From Dama dama (taxonomy: Eukaryota; Chordata; Mammalia; Artiodactyla; Cervidae), in the NCBI RefSeq assembly GCF_033118175.1, contig NC_083689.1:27696501-27760500 (forward strand): a DNA stretch of 64,000 nt, written 5' to 3'. Shown in pieces: positions 23,446 through 36,420 of this stretch. Positions within the stretch are counted from its first letter, which is position 1. Each line of letters starts with the position of its first letter. A model generated the notes under the pieces. The model was not told the origin of the DNA, did no database searches, and saw nothing but the letters and a program-made list of their open reading frames with translations. Position numbers and translations under genes: made by a program.

Positions 23446-24435
23446 TTAGTTGACAGTAAAGTCCTTTAGTTGACAGTAAAGCCAATGCCAATTCTCTGAA
23501 ACTGTTTGAACCATTGGTTAAAGTGGTGAAGCCATCCCTATGAATGAATGAATCTGTAAGAGGGCAGTCTGGGGGTACAGAAGCACATTAGAAGTTGTTA
23601 ACTCTACTCATGGTGAAAATTTTTATTAAAAGGCCTTTATTTTTTAATAAAAGTATTTATTAAAAGGGAATGAAGACCAACACCCTACTTGTGAATAGAA
23701 CAGAAAGTGTGAAGGATACCTTCTGCATGTGTGTTGGGGAAGATGGCATTGACATTTTTCAAGAAAAAGGAAACTGGGAGTGGGATATATTTCAAGGAAA
23801 CAAAATGAAGACCTTTGTTTTGAGAAAATATTAGAATGCCACTGGCACAGTCCTATAGCAGCTAATGTTTGAGAATAAAGAACTAGTGTCCCCTCAAGTC
23901 CTTCTGAGCTTTGATTTCACTTAACATTCTTAAGCATACTTTCTTTCTTGTTTCTCATGACTTTTCCTCCTGTTTCTGTGAATATCCCTTTTTCAGTCCC
24001 TTTTACTAGCAGTTGCTTCTTTTCTCACATGCCTTTAAAGAAAGCAGTTTTTCATGGCTGCCACTTTTCTTCATCTACGCTCTCTCTTTGGGCCCACTTA
24101 TACTTCAAGATTTAAACACTGCCTACACGTTGGTGATTCCAAAATGTATGTTCCATCCCATTCCTTTCCTCTGATCTATCTACTAGATAACAGCATTCAA
24201 TTCTCTTATGGGTGCATGAAATATAGTCCAAATAGAATTCACAATCTTTCCCCTCCAACTTGATTCATCTCTAGGATTTCCTATCTCATGTGAATGTGGG
24301 ATTCCTTTTAAACACATGAACCCGTCCTTCCTTTTCACCTCACACAGAAGATCAACCCTGCTTCTGTTCATTTTAACCTCATAACAGTTTCTCAAAGCCA
24401 ACCATTTTCCCTATCTCTACTGACACTACAATATG

Positions 24436-24565
24436 AATGGTCAGCATTTATTTAGTCACTATGTAACTGATACTTTGCTAATAACTCTTCATAAATTATT
24501 TCATCTGGCTTCAGTAATTTACTGACCAGAAAATTCAGAATTCAAACCCAGGGCTGTCTGATTCC
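24436..24565 (-). repeat. MIR SINE
   Basis: Reverse MIR core: 'taactgatactttgctaat', 'ttatttcatctggct', then 'caaacccagggctgtctgat'. Confidence 0.6.
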
Positions 24566-24982
24566 ATACACCAAGTTGTCTGACCAATTACCTAATTCAC
24601 CAAATCCTCTCCCCTTCATAGAAATTATATGATATTCACTTACCATCTGTCTATATTTATGACATCAATCATTTCTGAGACTGCAGCATGAAAAATATAA
24701 TAAGAAAGAACTTTAATTTCTGACAGAAACCGTTAACCAGTTTATAAAATGAAAGGTAATTTATGGAGATGGGGGTTAGAATTTAAAGTACAGAAGGCCC
24801 TTTCCTTCAATGGAATTCAAATAAATTGTTCTTTGTATATCTGTGTAGAGAGATGTTAATATGTACAAAAACAAGACATGTAAATAACTTTAGTTTACAC
24901 TATGTAACTCTTCTACATAATATTTACTATTTAGTAGTAGGTCTTGGAGAAATTTTCACATCATTATGTATGTACAAATACA

Positions 24983-25200
24983 CTTTTAAAAATGACAGTA
25001 TTCCACTGTGTATAGTACTATGAGTCATATAACTACTTAATGGACAGGTGGGTTATTTTCAAGAGTTTGTTGTTGCAAACAAGACTGCAATGAGCATCTT
25101 CATAAATATAGTAAGTAAACTATGTGAGAATGTCTGTAAGAAAATTCTATGACAATGGACCTGTTGAGTCTAAGAATGTGTACATTTCAAAATAAGATTT
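24983..25200 (-). repeat. Old L1 fragment
   Basis: Text of the type 'tattccactgtgtatagta' ... 'tgcaaacaagactgcaatga' resembles reverse L1 3' sequence. Diverged; strand is by analogy. Confidence 0.5.
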
Positions 25201-25941
25201 TTTTCACCTATCAAAATGATGAAAAATTTGAAAATATCCAATTTTAGAAGCAGTATGAGAAAACGTATGTGGAGACCACTGGGCAGAATTTAGTAGAAAC
25301 TGCTTCCTCTGTACGGCAGACCCAGACTCTCTCCCAGCCCACTCCTCTCATGCTGCCTTTCCAAGCCCTGAAGCTGTGTGTGTGCTTATTTTTTAAACAA
25401 GTTTGTTAGTTTTAGTTCTTCTATATGGACTCGTATATATTCTATACACAGTAAATAAAGTTATAAAGTATGTATTTTTATAATCCATTCTGCTATTTGT
25501 GCTTTGTCTCCTAAGGTGTTTGTGTAACTCAAAAATGTTTTTCCTTTGACTATACACATCACTGACATAAAAGATGATGAAACACAGATCAAAGAGAATT
25601 CATAGTCCTTCCCCTCCAACTTGGTTCATCTCTAGGATTTCCTGTCTCATAACACAGAACCACTATCTCTACAAGTTTTTCAGACCAGAAAACGATTACC
25701 TTTACTTGCACAGAGCATTCTGAAATGCAGGGAGACGTTCAGTTGCTTTGGCGACTTTGCAGATGTGGGGATTGAGGTCGGGGGCCCAAGGACCTGCTCT
25801 GCTGCAGAGACGACTGCTGCAGGTTGTGCCTTGTAGCTACACTGAAGCTGGAGAGCCGGGTTAACTTGAAGCAGAGCAGGGACTTGTTTTTCAAGACAGT
25901 TTCCCCCTTCATCACGTTATGCATCCATCTGATGACTTTCT

Positions 25942-26156
25942 GGACTTCCCAGGTGGTGCTACTGGTAAAGAACCCACCTGCCAATGCAGGAGATGCAGGA
26001 GACGTGGGTTCGATCCCTGGGTTGGAAAGATCCCCTGGAAGGGGAAATGACAACCCACTCCAGTATTCTTGCCTGGAGAGTTCTAAGGACAGAGGAGCCT
26101 GAAGGGCTACAGTCCATGGGTCACAAAGAGTCACACATGAGTGAAGTGACTTAGCA
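25942..26156 (+). mobile_element. Bov-tA SINE
   Basis: Sense copy: ggacttcccaggtggtgcta head, a tRNA B-box-like gggttcgatccc, then actccagtattcttgcctgg. Confidence 0.93.
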
Positions 26157-27348
26157 TGATGCCTTTCTAACTAGCTGATTATTTGCATATTTTTCCTTGC
26201 ATTGTGTCCATGTCCTTCCCTAGGTGTCCTGGTGATCTGGTTATATCTATCTCTGGATATCCTTTGGTATCTAACTAAAAAACAATCAGTGCTAAAACTG
26301 CTGACTTTAATTTTATACAGCCATCAAATTTCATTGTATTTTTATGTGAAACTCTACCCTGCCCCACCTATTGAAGTTCAATGTCCCCAAAATGAGCTTT
26401 GGCATGCTCCATACTCCACCCCTATAAAGGACATCAAGAATAATTTTTAACTCAATGACATATATTTACTGAATTACTTCTGGGTATGGTTTAGAAGGTA
26501 AAATTATAGATGTCCTGGTATGCAGCACAAAAGAACTGACAGCATTATTTTAAGACTCTAGTGACTTTTCAAGGATCTATTAAGAAGACAGTATTTTTAA
26601 GCCCTGTGGATTTAAAAAAAAAATATTTCTCGCTATTTTCCAATCCAAAAGATGTTAAAAAATGTTCTTATACCTGAATTTATAATTATACATATATACG
26701 CAAGTATAATATTGACAACGAACATATACATAGAGACACTCCTTGAATCTCTTTAAATTATGCATTTTCACAATATATGTGCTTCATTCTTTTTAAGCTA
26801 ATATATTTCTGCTATGTTTAATTATACCAGCCAAATGCATTTGACTACATTGAATAATTGGGAATATTTTGGAAACTCAATTTTTAAAAACATGTCTGGG
26901 GCAATAGACAAGACTCTGAGGACATTTTAAGTATAAAAATGATAACAATGCAAAAATGTCCCATTCTCTGCGAGTGCAAAGAGACAGAGACAGAACAATT
27001 TGATAGCCAACAGTTCAGGGATTTGGGGCATGGTTTAGAAGATGGCTATCTTTTTCAGATAGAAAGGTAAGTACCAAGTTGGGTAAATGCTTGGTGGATG
27101 TATCTAAACAAAATAATAGAGGAGAAGCATCTTATGTCACTGAGGAATTTCTTCAGTATGAACAGCACTCAGAGATAAGTGCATTTTTTTAAGTAAATTT
27201 TCCTATAATGTAAAATATCTCTTCTTTAGGATATTGTGGGATAGGTTTTCTCAATGTCTATATGCTTAAAATTAAGCCCATAGTCTTTGATTTCTTTAAT
27301 TCACTGACTGAGTTAACAATTATAGAACTCAGGATCATAGATTCAGAG

Positions 27349-27562
27349 GCATTCCTGGTGGCTCAACTGGCGAAGAGCTGCCTGCCAATGCAGGAGACAC
27401 AAGAGATGCAGGTTAGATCCCTGGGCCAGGAAGATGCCCTGGAGGAGGGCATGGCAATCCATTCTAGCATTCTTGCCTGGAAAATTCCATGGACAGAGGG
27501 GCCTGGAAGGCTACCGTCCATGGGTCACATAGAGTCGGACATGACTGAGTACATGCACACAG
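27349..27562 (+). mobile_element. Bov-tA SINE
   Basis: Sense copy with diverged head (attcctggtggctcaactgg) and body ending gtcggacatgactgagtaca. Confidence 0.9.
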
Positions 27563-27942
27563 ATGATAGATTCCTATTTGTTAATTGTGCAGCTGCTCAA
27601 ATTTTCCTATCTTATGAGATTATCTATAAGCATAAAAATGATAAGCAATTATCTTCTCCAAATATCAACAGACTTGTAGATATAATTAGAAAATAGTACT
27701 AAATAGAAATGCTAATCCATCTCAAGAACAGTTTTCTGTATTACAGACTATTTCAGTTTGGTTTCAATCTACAAATTTTCTCAGGGTAGAAAAATATTTA
27801 CAAAGTTAGATTTTGAAATTTAATCTATTGTAAGCTTTTCTAAAGTGTTTTATACTAAATAACAAACTAGCTACATACTCTGTAAAGGTGATTCTTGGTA
27901 AAAAAAAAAGAAAAGAAAAGTGAAATACCAGAGTCTCTCTTA

Positions 27943-28138
27943 GGGCTTCCCTGATAGCTCAGCTGGTAAAGAATCCGCCTGCAATGCAGGAGACTCTGGT
28001 TCTATTTCTGGGTCAGGAAGTTCCCCTGGAGAAAGGATAGACTACCCACTCCAATATTCTGGCCTGGAGAATTCCATGAATGCTATAGTCCATGGGGTTG
28101 CAAAGACTCGGAACCGACTGAGTGACTTTCACTTCACA
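27943..28138 (+). mobile_element. Bov-tA SINE
   Basis: Sense copy: gggcttccctgatagctcag head; body ends gactgagtgactttcacttc. Confidence 0.93.
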
Positions 28139-29726
28139 TAGTCTCTCTATGAGATCTGCCATGTACAGAAGAATGCTAAAGGATCTGAAAATTCTTTGAG
28201 CATAGATTATTTGATTCTTTAACTACAGTATTTCTCTCACATGGAGACAACATCCCAATGAATGAGTTTCCCATGGAACATAATTCTGGAAATGCAAGAA
28301 TTCATAAATTAATATGAATTCAGTCTTATAAAATGATGACATTCAGGTCTTTGGTAAATAATAATTTTACTAATCAATCTACTTAACAATATATTTTCTC
28401 CATCTAGCAGTTCTCATTTTATTAATTCCTTTTATTCTCTAGTTTCAGAATATACTTAACATTTCTATTTTTACATTCTAATAGGATATTTAATTTATTT
28501 ACTGTTACTGCTAATAATTTCTTTAAATTTGAAAGGGAAATCCTTTTAACAAGTGATTGAGCTTACTTCTACTAACCTGTAACAATCCACTTAGTTTAGC
28601 TGTATTAAAACCAGCGATCTATACATATATTCATTTGAATTCTGGAACATTCTGTAAGTTGATTGAGTTGGGGTGGGGTATATGAAGCACTGCATCAGTC
28701 CACCTATGTAGGAATCCATAGTCAAAGTGTTCTATCCTAGCCACTGGGTAACAAGAACTCCTTATTCTTCAATTCTTGGATCTGGGTTTTCTTTCTTTTT
28801 TTGGGGGGGGTTCCTTCTCTTTTAATGTAGTAACCCTAGGCTGTAGAGATGCATGATTAAAAATGTGGTATCATCTAGTAATTTGTTTTAGGATATTCTT
28901 GATTGCTCTGATCAAGTTTTAAGTTTCTTTCATTGATTCCTAAGTTTCCTTCAGTGAAATGTCCTATGTAATTATTCATAATCTCCTACAAATGGCAGTA
29001 AGTCACAATTACCACTGTCAATGTTAACTGGAGTGACAAGCTTCTATATAGAAAGCTGAAGGCAAATCAGCAGGCCAAGAACCTATAAAATCTGGGAACA
29101 GGCAATCCGTCTCTCTGACAGTCCACTGTAACAAACAGCAAGAAACAAAAGAATGTTTTTCCAGGGACATGTGAAATGGTGCAAACCACCAAGCCACTTA
29201 TTTATACTGACTGCTGACCAATCTGGATAAAGTGCCTGTTATGAATTGCTTTCAGTTAATAATTATGCAGTACGAGACTACTTTAAGGTTATACACCTTG
29301 GTTACCCAAAGAGCATTACTCAGAGTACTGGCAAGATTTACATGATAATTTAAGTCTCTTTTTGAACTTCTTTTAAAAAATTAGATAGGTAATGACACAG
29401 GAAACAGCACACTTATCTTCCCATAGTTATTACCGAGTCCTAGGACAATATGATACACCAGGTGGATTTTAATAGTATTTGAAGCATATGCATTAAGAAA
29501 ATTATTCTGCCTAAAAATAATCCAGATATATTCAAGTCTTTCACAGTTACAGAAATAAATTATCAAACAATCAATATGATTTGAGTTTTAGTTACAACAT
29601 TTTTCAGAGAAAATGCAAAAAATCATCATAAAATGCCATTTTGCGACTGCTTTAGAAAATCTTTACTATGAGAATGATCTCAAAATAAGTAGAATTCCTA
29701 TTAATGTAAATGTTATTTTTCTAAAG

Positions 29727-29880
29727 TATTTATTTATTTGGTTGCTCCAGGTCTTAATTGTGGCATGTGGAATCTTTAGTTGTAGCAAACGGGATCTAGT
29801 TCCCTGACCAGGAATCAAACCCGGGCCCCCCTTCACTGGGGGCGTGGAGTCTTAGCCACTGGACTACCAGGGAAGTCCCA
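29727..29880 (-). mobile_element. CHR-2-type tRNA-derived SINE
   Basis: Reverse copy: a tatttatttatttgg tail, gttccctgaccaggaatcaa, and a tRNA-like head ending ctaccagggaagtccca. It is flanked by a 14-base direct repeat TAAATGTTATTTTT (29706-29719 and 29884-29897), the target-site duplication. Confidence 0.9.
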
Positions 29881-31863
29881 ACATAAATGTTATTTTTATA
29901 GTTAGAAAGTAGGTATTAGTTTGATGTAATTCCCCTATTCATTAGAAAAAATGACTTTCATTTTTAGATTCTTCTTCTATTCAAATGAATATACTGAATA
30001 CAACTGTGGTTTCCTTTTGCAGTTAAGTTAAAAATAACTCACCATACTACAAGTTTAAATATTTACTACTTCTAAACAAAGCTATACCATATTACCTATA
30101 TAATTAAATCAATCAGAATGATTTCTTGTGCTTCCACTGCATTATTTTCAATTATATAATTACAAAAGACACAATCTCTTACCCAAAAATCTATTAATCA
30201 TGTCATAATTTGAAATGTGGCCAAATCTAGTCACTTTCTGGAATTTTAAAGGGCTATATTAAGTTTAAATTGTACAGTATGTATGGAATCCCATAATAAG
30301 CCACAATTATGTGCAGTTCCAAGGTGTTTTGTTTGGTCTTTAAAGTTCACTTGAATAAGTATAAACCATTTCCTAATACTGCACAGAAAAATTTACTCTA
30401 TAAAAGCTTGATGAAGGACCAAACTCTGTATAGAAAGTAGATACAATAACACTCTTTTATTTGTTCCTCTATTGGCCTCCAATAACGAAAATAAGAAGTT
30501 TCAGAATTTTAAGTAAAGGCAGAAAGACCAAATTCAGCCAGAAAATATAGCATTTCATTAAGCATAAGAGACTACATTATTTTTTTCAAGTCAGTGTTCT
30601 ATGCTTAGGACAGTTTAAATGAGTAAATACAGATTTATAATGCCAGGAAACAGATGGGTCATGTTTTGCTTTCCCAGGAAAGACCCTAAGGCCGAATATA
30701 TATCAGAATGTGGCATATGATTATTTCAACAGTTAACTCAAGCCAGAGCAAAGCAACCAGATTGTTTTTGCCTTATTTTTGCCAACTTTCTAGTCTCAAT
30801 GAAATAAACATTAGCAATGTTTAATAAAGGCCGTATTACATCTACTTAGAAATCAGAGTTAACAATTATATAGGATAGGAAACTTTTCTTTGGGTATACC
30901 TGGATCTATATTGTTTTCCTCCCAGCAGAGCAATTTCTCCCACTGTGTATACAAAATCATAAAATTGTAAATGCCAGAAATTATACAGGCTGATACAAAT
31001 GCTGTGAACACAGTTTGAGGCATAAGCCATATTCTTAGTAACCTTCCATTTAGCCAATATTACCTTGGCTCAACAGTGGTCAGCGGCTTTTAGACAGTGG
31101 AAAAATCTGAGAACATATACATATTTTACTGAATTGCTAATGATTCATCAATACTATTGAGGGAGAAGCAGGATTTCAGAGCTTAGACCTTATGGAGAGT
31201 CCACTGAATAAACCTGATTAAAGGCAACCCAGGGTTTAATTTTAAGTCCATTTAGATTTATCAAGTGTTTAAAAATATTAGTAGAATTTGAATGAAACTG
31301 ACAGATTAACTGACTTCAGAGAAGAACAGAAATTGACCCATAATTGCACACATCTTGTTGTTATTCCGATTCCAGGAACACAGCTGATAAGAATAAGAGA
31401 TCTATGTGTTTCCTCTGTCCATGAATGCTTTAATCACCAAAACTTAATAATCAGAGCACCATTCTTTTTTTTTTTTTTTTTGGTAATTATTTTGGGATGG
31501 TCTTCATTTGAACATGAAAGTGATACATTTAGGGTAAAACAAGAGGGGAGAAATCAATAAAGCTCGCATGGAGCCACTGGCTTTAATTTGTGCATGCTGT
31601 TTGAAACTGTTGAGACTAAAAAAAAAAAGAAAGCAAACAGCTTCAAAGGAAAGAACAGATATTCATAAAAAGAATAGAAAATACAGTATAACTGGATCTT
31701 CTACATAAGCAAACAAAGGTTAAAAGTCACTGAGCAAAAATGAATGTTTATTAGATCTATCCATTACTTTCTTTACTCAAAAAGGCTATTCCAGCTAGGT
31801 AGCAATGTAGTAACATAACAAAGATGAATTTAAACTAATTCAATACAAGCTTATTGAAAACTG

Positions 31864-32074
31864 CTGTTTGGTTGCTAAGTTATGTCTGACTCTTTTGCCA
31901 CCTCACGGACTGTCTGTCGCATGCCAGGCTCCTCTGTCTGTGGGATTCTTCCGGCTAGAATACGGGACTGGGTTGCCATTTTCTCCTCCAGGGGATCTTT
32001 CCTACCCAGGGATGGAACCCCCATTTCCTGCAGTGGCAGGCAGGTTCTTTATTACTGAGCCACCAGGGAAGTCC
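31864..32074 (-). mobile_element. Bov-tA SINE
   Basis: Reverse copy, diverged: ggttgctaagttatgtctga to ccaccagggaagtcc. Confidence 0.9.
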
Positions 32075-33973
32075 TACGTACATGTAAACTGTGGCAAAAT
32101 TGAAAAAAAAATTTTTTTCAGGCTTAGCACAAATCAATGTTTTCTATGATCTCCCCAGTTAATTATGATTCTGCTTAAGATTTGACCAGAGGCCACAAAA
32201 CAGGCACATTTATTAATCAATTGCAATAGTATTTGTCATGTAAATAAGATTTGCTAGCCTTATTTCCGTATGCAGCAATGTGGGAGTTTAGCGTTCTGGG
32301 TCACAAATTATAATATCTGGACCTTCTATTTTTTGTAACAATAATTTTGCTTTTCATAGCTAACTAGGGATTAACGTTTATCACTTAGAATATTTCTATT
32401 AATGAAGTTGGAAGAATATTGCTCATTTATTCAAGTCATTTTAAAACTTTTTCTTAGAGCAGAATTATTTCATTTTGGGAAAACATCTAGAATTTTGCTA
32501 GCCAAAATGAACAAATGCAAGGTTTCTACAACTGGTAGGGAGCAATAGGTGATCCTCCTTACACTCCCACAAGGAGTACATTCATTTCCTCAACCTAGTT
32601 TAAACTTTCAGTGTCAAATGAGGTGTTAATATAAAAATGGATTGAAAATAAGTGTTGTCTATTTTCCTTATTTCACTCTTAAGGAATCAGACACAGAAGC
32701 AGTCAATGAGGGAGTCCTAACTGTACCCCATGTTCTTGACTTGCAAGCCATGTCTTTCCCCATCACTCAATTTGTCTCTTAGAAGTGGGAACTCTAAAGC
32801 CTGAACATGAAATAAATTATTTATGGTCAATCTAGAATTCTCTTTTGTCTAAAATTTGCTTACTCTGAAGTGTGAAGTTTCCTTATATAGTTTGCCAACT
32901 AAAAGCTGCCATGGATTGGGTTCTTTCCTCATTCTGTAGTCAGGGACTGATTTACATTGTTGACAAATGTACCTTGTAGAGTCTCAATGTTCAAAGATGT
33001 GGAAACAGTGAGAACTCATAGGCAAAGTTAATATACAAACTTTCACTGGAGAATAAAGGCATGAAAAATCATAAGAAAATATATTTTAAATGTCATGGAT
33101 TTCTTTTTGAGTAATACTAAGGAGGCTGACTAACCAAAGAAAGTTGTACAATGTAAATATTTTTTCCAGAATATCTTTTAGGTTTATTCATGAACAGATA
33201 TCACTTGCCCCTCCATGCCATGGCGGGCACCATATTTTTTTAATTTGTAATGCAACAGGGAATTTATAAGAGTAGATTTATTATGTCTATTGTAAGCCTT
33301 AGAACATTAGATTCCATGAAAACAGGTTCAATATAGCAAGGTACAAGGGATCATCTGACTAAAACTTCTAAAAGTTAGTATTTGACAGCTATTTTCACTC
33401 AGATATGGTCAGAAGTATATCTAAAAACAAGGGATTTATTAATACTTTTAGAGTGAATATCTGAGCTATTTTCTACAACCCATAAAGTTCTACTTAATTC
33501 ATAAATTTTAAATATTACCATTAACATGAATAAACTCCCTGTTCACCTGCGAAGGAAATTGTGTCTACCTGATCTGACTAAAGGACTTCAAGAATTCTGT
33601 TCCTTTCAATTTCTTCTATGTACAATCCAAAATAATGGTGGGGAAAAGACTATCCTTTACACATTAAGATGGGAATTCTCTTTGTTTGGTTCTGTCATTA
33701 TCTACCTTACTTATATTTCAAAGAAACTTATCTGGTAGTATTCTACTCACTAGACAAGTTTTATACAAAAAATATTCTGAGCAAAATCGGTATCAACAAT
33801 ACAAGCAGCAAAACAATGATACTATATAATACTTGTCAAGAGCTTCTTTTGTGTCAAAAATGGTGTTCACCACTTTACACATTTCTATCTTACTGATACT
33901 TATTACTTAGAACAGTTTTATAGAGTTATTATCATAGACAGAAAAACAGGATTTGGACCTTAGTATTTAATAC

Positions 33974-34167
33974 TCTTGGCTCAGTGGTAAAGAATCCACC
34001 TGCTAAGGCAGGACATGTGGGCTCTATCCCTGGGTCGGGAAGATACCCTGGAGGAGGAAATGGCACCTCACTCCAGTATTCTTGCCTGGAAAACCTCATG
34101 GACAGAAGAGCCCGGGGGCTATAGTCCAATAGGTCGCAAAGAGTCAGACATGACTTTGCAACTACAC
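33974..34167 (+). mobile_element. Bov-tA SINE, 5'-truncated, next to ADAMTS18 exon 21
   Basis: Sense copy starting inside the head (cttggctcagtggtaaagaa), antisense to ADAMTS18 and about 130 bases beyond the exon 21 donor. Confidence 0.9.
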
Positions 34168-34299
34168 AAGTACATATGTAATACTCTACCTTACCTCTAT
34201 CTTCTATGCCTCCTGTTCTTCATACTACGTGGTTATAGTACTCAGGGGAATGCTGACATTACAGAAACTTAATACTGAGATGTACAGAAAGGTTCTCAC

Positions 34300-34452
34300 C
34301 TTAGACCAGTCACCCATCCGCCACACGTAGCATTTGGAGTAATCCTCACAGTCTTCAGCCTCCCTGGGTCGGGTGGAGAGGACACATTTCTTTCTAGGGT
34401 TAGTACACCTCACAGTCCGATGACGTACACCTTTGCCACACTTGACCGAACA
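34300..34452 (-). CDS. ADAMTS18: ADAMTS18 exon 21: TSP1 repeat, symmetric 0-0 exon
   Basis: 153 bases, exactly 51 codons, phase 0 at both ends. The acceptor is attttccag|TGT and the donor AAG|GTGAGAAC. The peptide starts CSVKCGKGVRHRTVRC and ends CYVWRMGDWSK. It has six cysteines (1, 5, 16, 23, 35, 41), then the tryptophan strand of the following repeat. The first cysteine pair reads CSVKC: lysine replaces the Ser/Thr needed for O-fucose. Because the exon is symmetric, skipping it would keep the frame and still join a tryptophan strand to a cysteine core. A Bov-tA SINE lies about 130 bases past its donor site (33974-34167). Confidence 0.96.
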
Positions 34453-34737
34453 CTGGAAAATAACGTCAGAGACTGGATAAAGCTGATGATTAGAAGATAC
34501 AGATTTGATGATCAAATTACATTAGGAACTGGTTCTCATCTCTCATACACCTATCACCTACACAAGGGCCAGAATGAAGGCTATGCCCCAGTGTCAGAAG
34601 CCAGACAGTGCTTCAGGCAGTGCTAGAAATGAATGGGTTTCAGGAACACAGGACCATTACTACAGAGACTTCTACAACACAGTGTAGCTTATGAAAGACA
34701 GATAAACAGTGGTCAAAGTGTAAATCATTAACCTAAT

Positions 34738-34922
34738 GCTGCTGCTGCTAAGTCACTTCAGTGGTGTCCGACTCTGTGCGACCCACAGACGGCAGCCCAC
34801 CAGGCTCCCCCGTCCATGGGATTCTCTAGGCAAGAACACTGGAGTGGCTTGCCATTTCCTTCTCCAATGCATGAAAGTGAAAAGTGAAAGTGAAGTCGCT
34901 CAGTCGTATCTGACTCTTAGCG
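34738..34922 (-). mobile_element. Bov-A2 SINE, truncated
   Basis: (TGC)n tail, one full Bov-A monomer, the aaagtgaaaagtgaaagtg linker and only the start of the second monomer. About 285 bases upstream of exon 21 in the gene's direction. Confidence 0.9.
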
Positions 34923-35663
34923 TTATAACTGACATCAAATTATCATATATAATTATGTAAGAAAATTCATTTTATTTTTGGTGAAGACTTAGTTTGTATT
35001 ACCCTTAAGAAATGCTTGTAAAAAATGACAATTTCTAAGAGGATATAAAGTTAAAACAGAGAATATGTAGCAAAAACAAAAGTTTCTTTACATAATTATA
35101 TACTTCTAGAAATCATCATTCTAAATGGTTGTTTGGGTTGAAAATATAATTCAGTTCAAAAAGTTCAGTTCATCTCATGAATAACTGATGCTTGATTAAT
35201 GATGTGATATAGCAGGTATGAGGCCTGTAGGATATAACTGACCTTCTCGTTTACATTTATGCTCCCCAGTAAGGAACACGTATAAAGCTCCCCAGTCTTA
35301 CAAGAGTGTGCATCACTGATTATCTGGACACAGGAACAGTCTCCAGACTGAACTGGGTACGATAGCTGAGAGGGAGGAAGGGATGAGAGACTGAAAACTC
35401 CAATTTATATTTATATCTGGAAAAGTTCCAAAGAAAGAGCTACAGCTATACAGTTAACAAGGATGTAGCAGCAGATTTCAGCAGTTGTTTTTCAGAAAAC
35501 TGAAGCATAGAACTCATGAGATTTTAAATATAATACTTTTGGCACAAATGAGTCATTGTCTTATAATTTTTGGTTTGCATTTGAATGTCTTGAGCTTTAA
35601 GGCAGACTACACGTGTGATTTGGTATTTTAATATTTACATTAAAAAAACTTTTTTTTTCCAAT

Positions 35664-35878
35664 GGGACTTCCCTGGTGGCTCAGCGATAAAGAATCTGCC
35701 TGCAAGCAGAAGCCGCAGGAGATGAGGGTTCGATCCCTGGGTCAGAAAGATCCCCTGGAGAAGTGAATGGCAATCCACTCTAGTATTCTTGCCTAGATAC
35801 TCCCATGGACAAAGGAGCCTCGCGGGCTACAGTCCATGGGGTTGCAAAGAATAGGACATGACTGAAGTGACTTAGCAC
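35664..35878 (+). mobile_element. Bov-tA SINE with target-site duplication
   Basis: Sense copy with gggacttccctggtggctca head. TTTTTTCCAATGG occurs just before and just after the element (about 35652-35664 and 35880-35892). Confidence 0.93.
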
Positions 35879-36187
35879 ATTTTTTCCAATGGAAACTAAT
35901 CCCGTTCTATAAATTCAATTTTTATATTAAATAAAAACAAAAGAGACATTTTTAAAATTGGTATATTACTTTGAGACATATTACTTCTTCCATCTGGTGC
36001 CAAAAATCTGTATGTTAGAATATTTCTGACCTAATCCTTCCTGAAGAGTTTGCAAAAGTGTTACACTTAAGCTGAAGGTAGTGTATTTCTGTTTCTCTGA
36101 TGTTCATGTGAATCGTTTCTCCAGACTGAACTGATCCATTTTGATGTAAAACTGGTATACATCATACATGATGAAGAATCTTTTCAA

Positions 36188-36420
36188 AAAAATCTTTTTT
36201 TTTAATGAATGAAGCATTTATTAATCCAGCATAATTTGTTCTAATGCTCCATGTTGGCAGCCACCGCCTGTCTGGAGATTTTGTCCAGATCCCTCTGCCC
36301 CTGAGGTGTTCAGTTTGCAACCATCCTTTTCTACCATTTTCCACCCCGCCAGGGCTTTGAGGACCTGGAAGGCTATGCTCTTAGAGCCTCTGCTGAAAAG
36401 GCTAGTAAAGCTCAGAAATA
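36188..36420 (-). pseudogene. Possible processed retrocopy tail, source unknown
   Basis: On the minus strand a GC-richer segment runs into ggattAATAAAtgcttcat and then an A-rich end at about 36190-36202, like a reverse-transcribed mRNA tail. The upstream ~150 bases have coding-like composition, but I cannot name a source gene. No flanking duplication was confirmed. Confidence 0.3.

Larger units (their letters stand above)
12769..34299 (-). other. ADAMTS18: ADAMTS18 intron 21 (21.5 kb)
   Basis: The largest intron in the window. It contains an L1 3' end (13040-13228), an L2 fragment (13590-13800), MIRs (15776-15960, 24436-24565), a BovB LINE (17967-18895), Bov-tA copies (16481, 23229, 25942, 27349, 27943, 31864, 33974), a CHR-2 SINE (29727-29880) and an old L1 (24983-25200). 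Stretches 14-15.7 kb, 19-23.2 kb, 28.2-29.7 kb, 29.9-31.8 kb and 32.1-33.9 kb show no recognisable feature. Confidence 0.85.
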
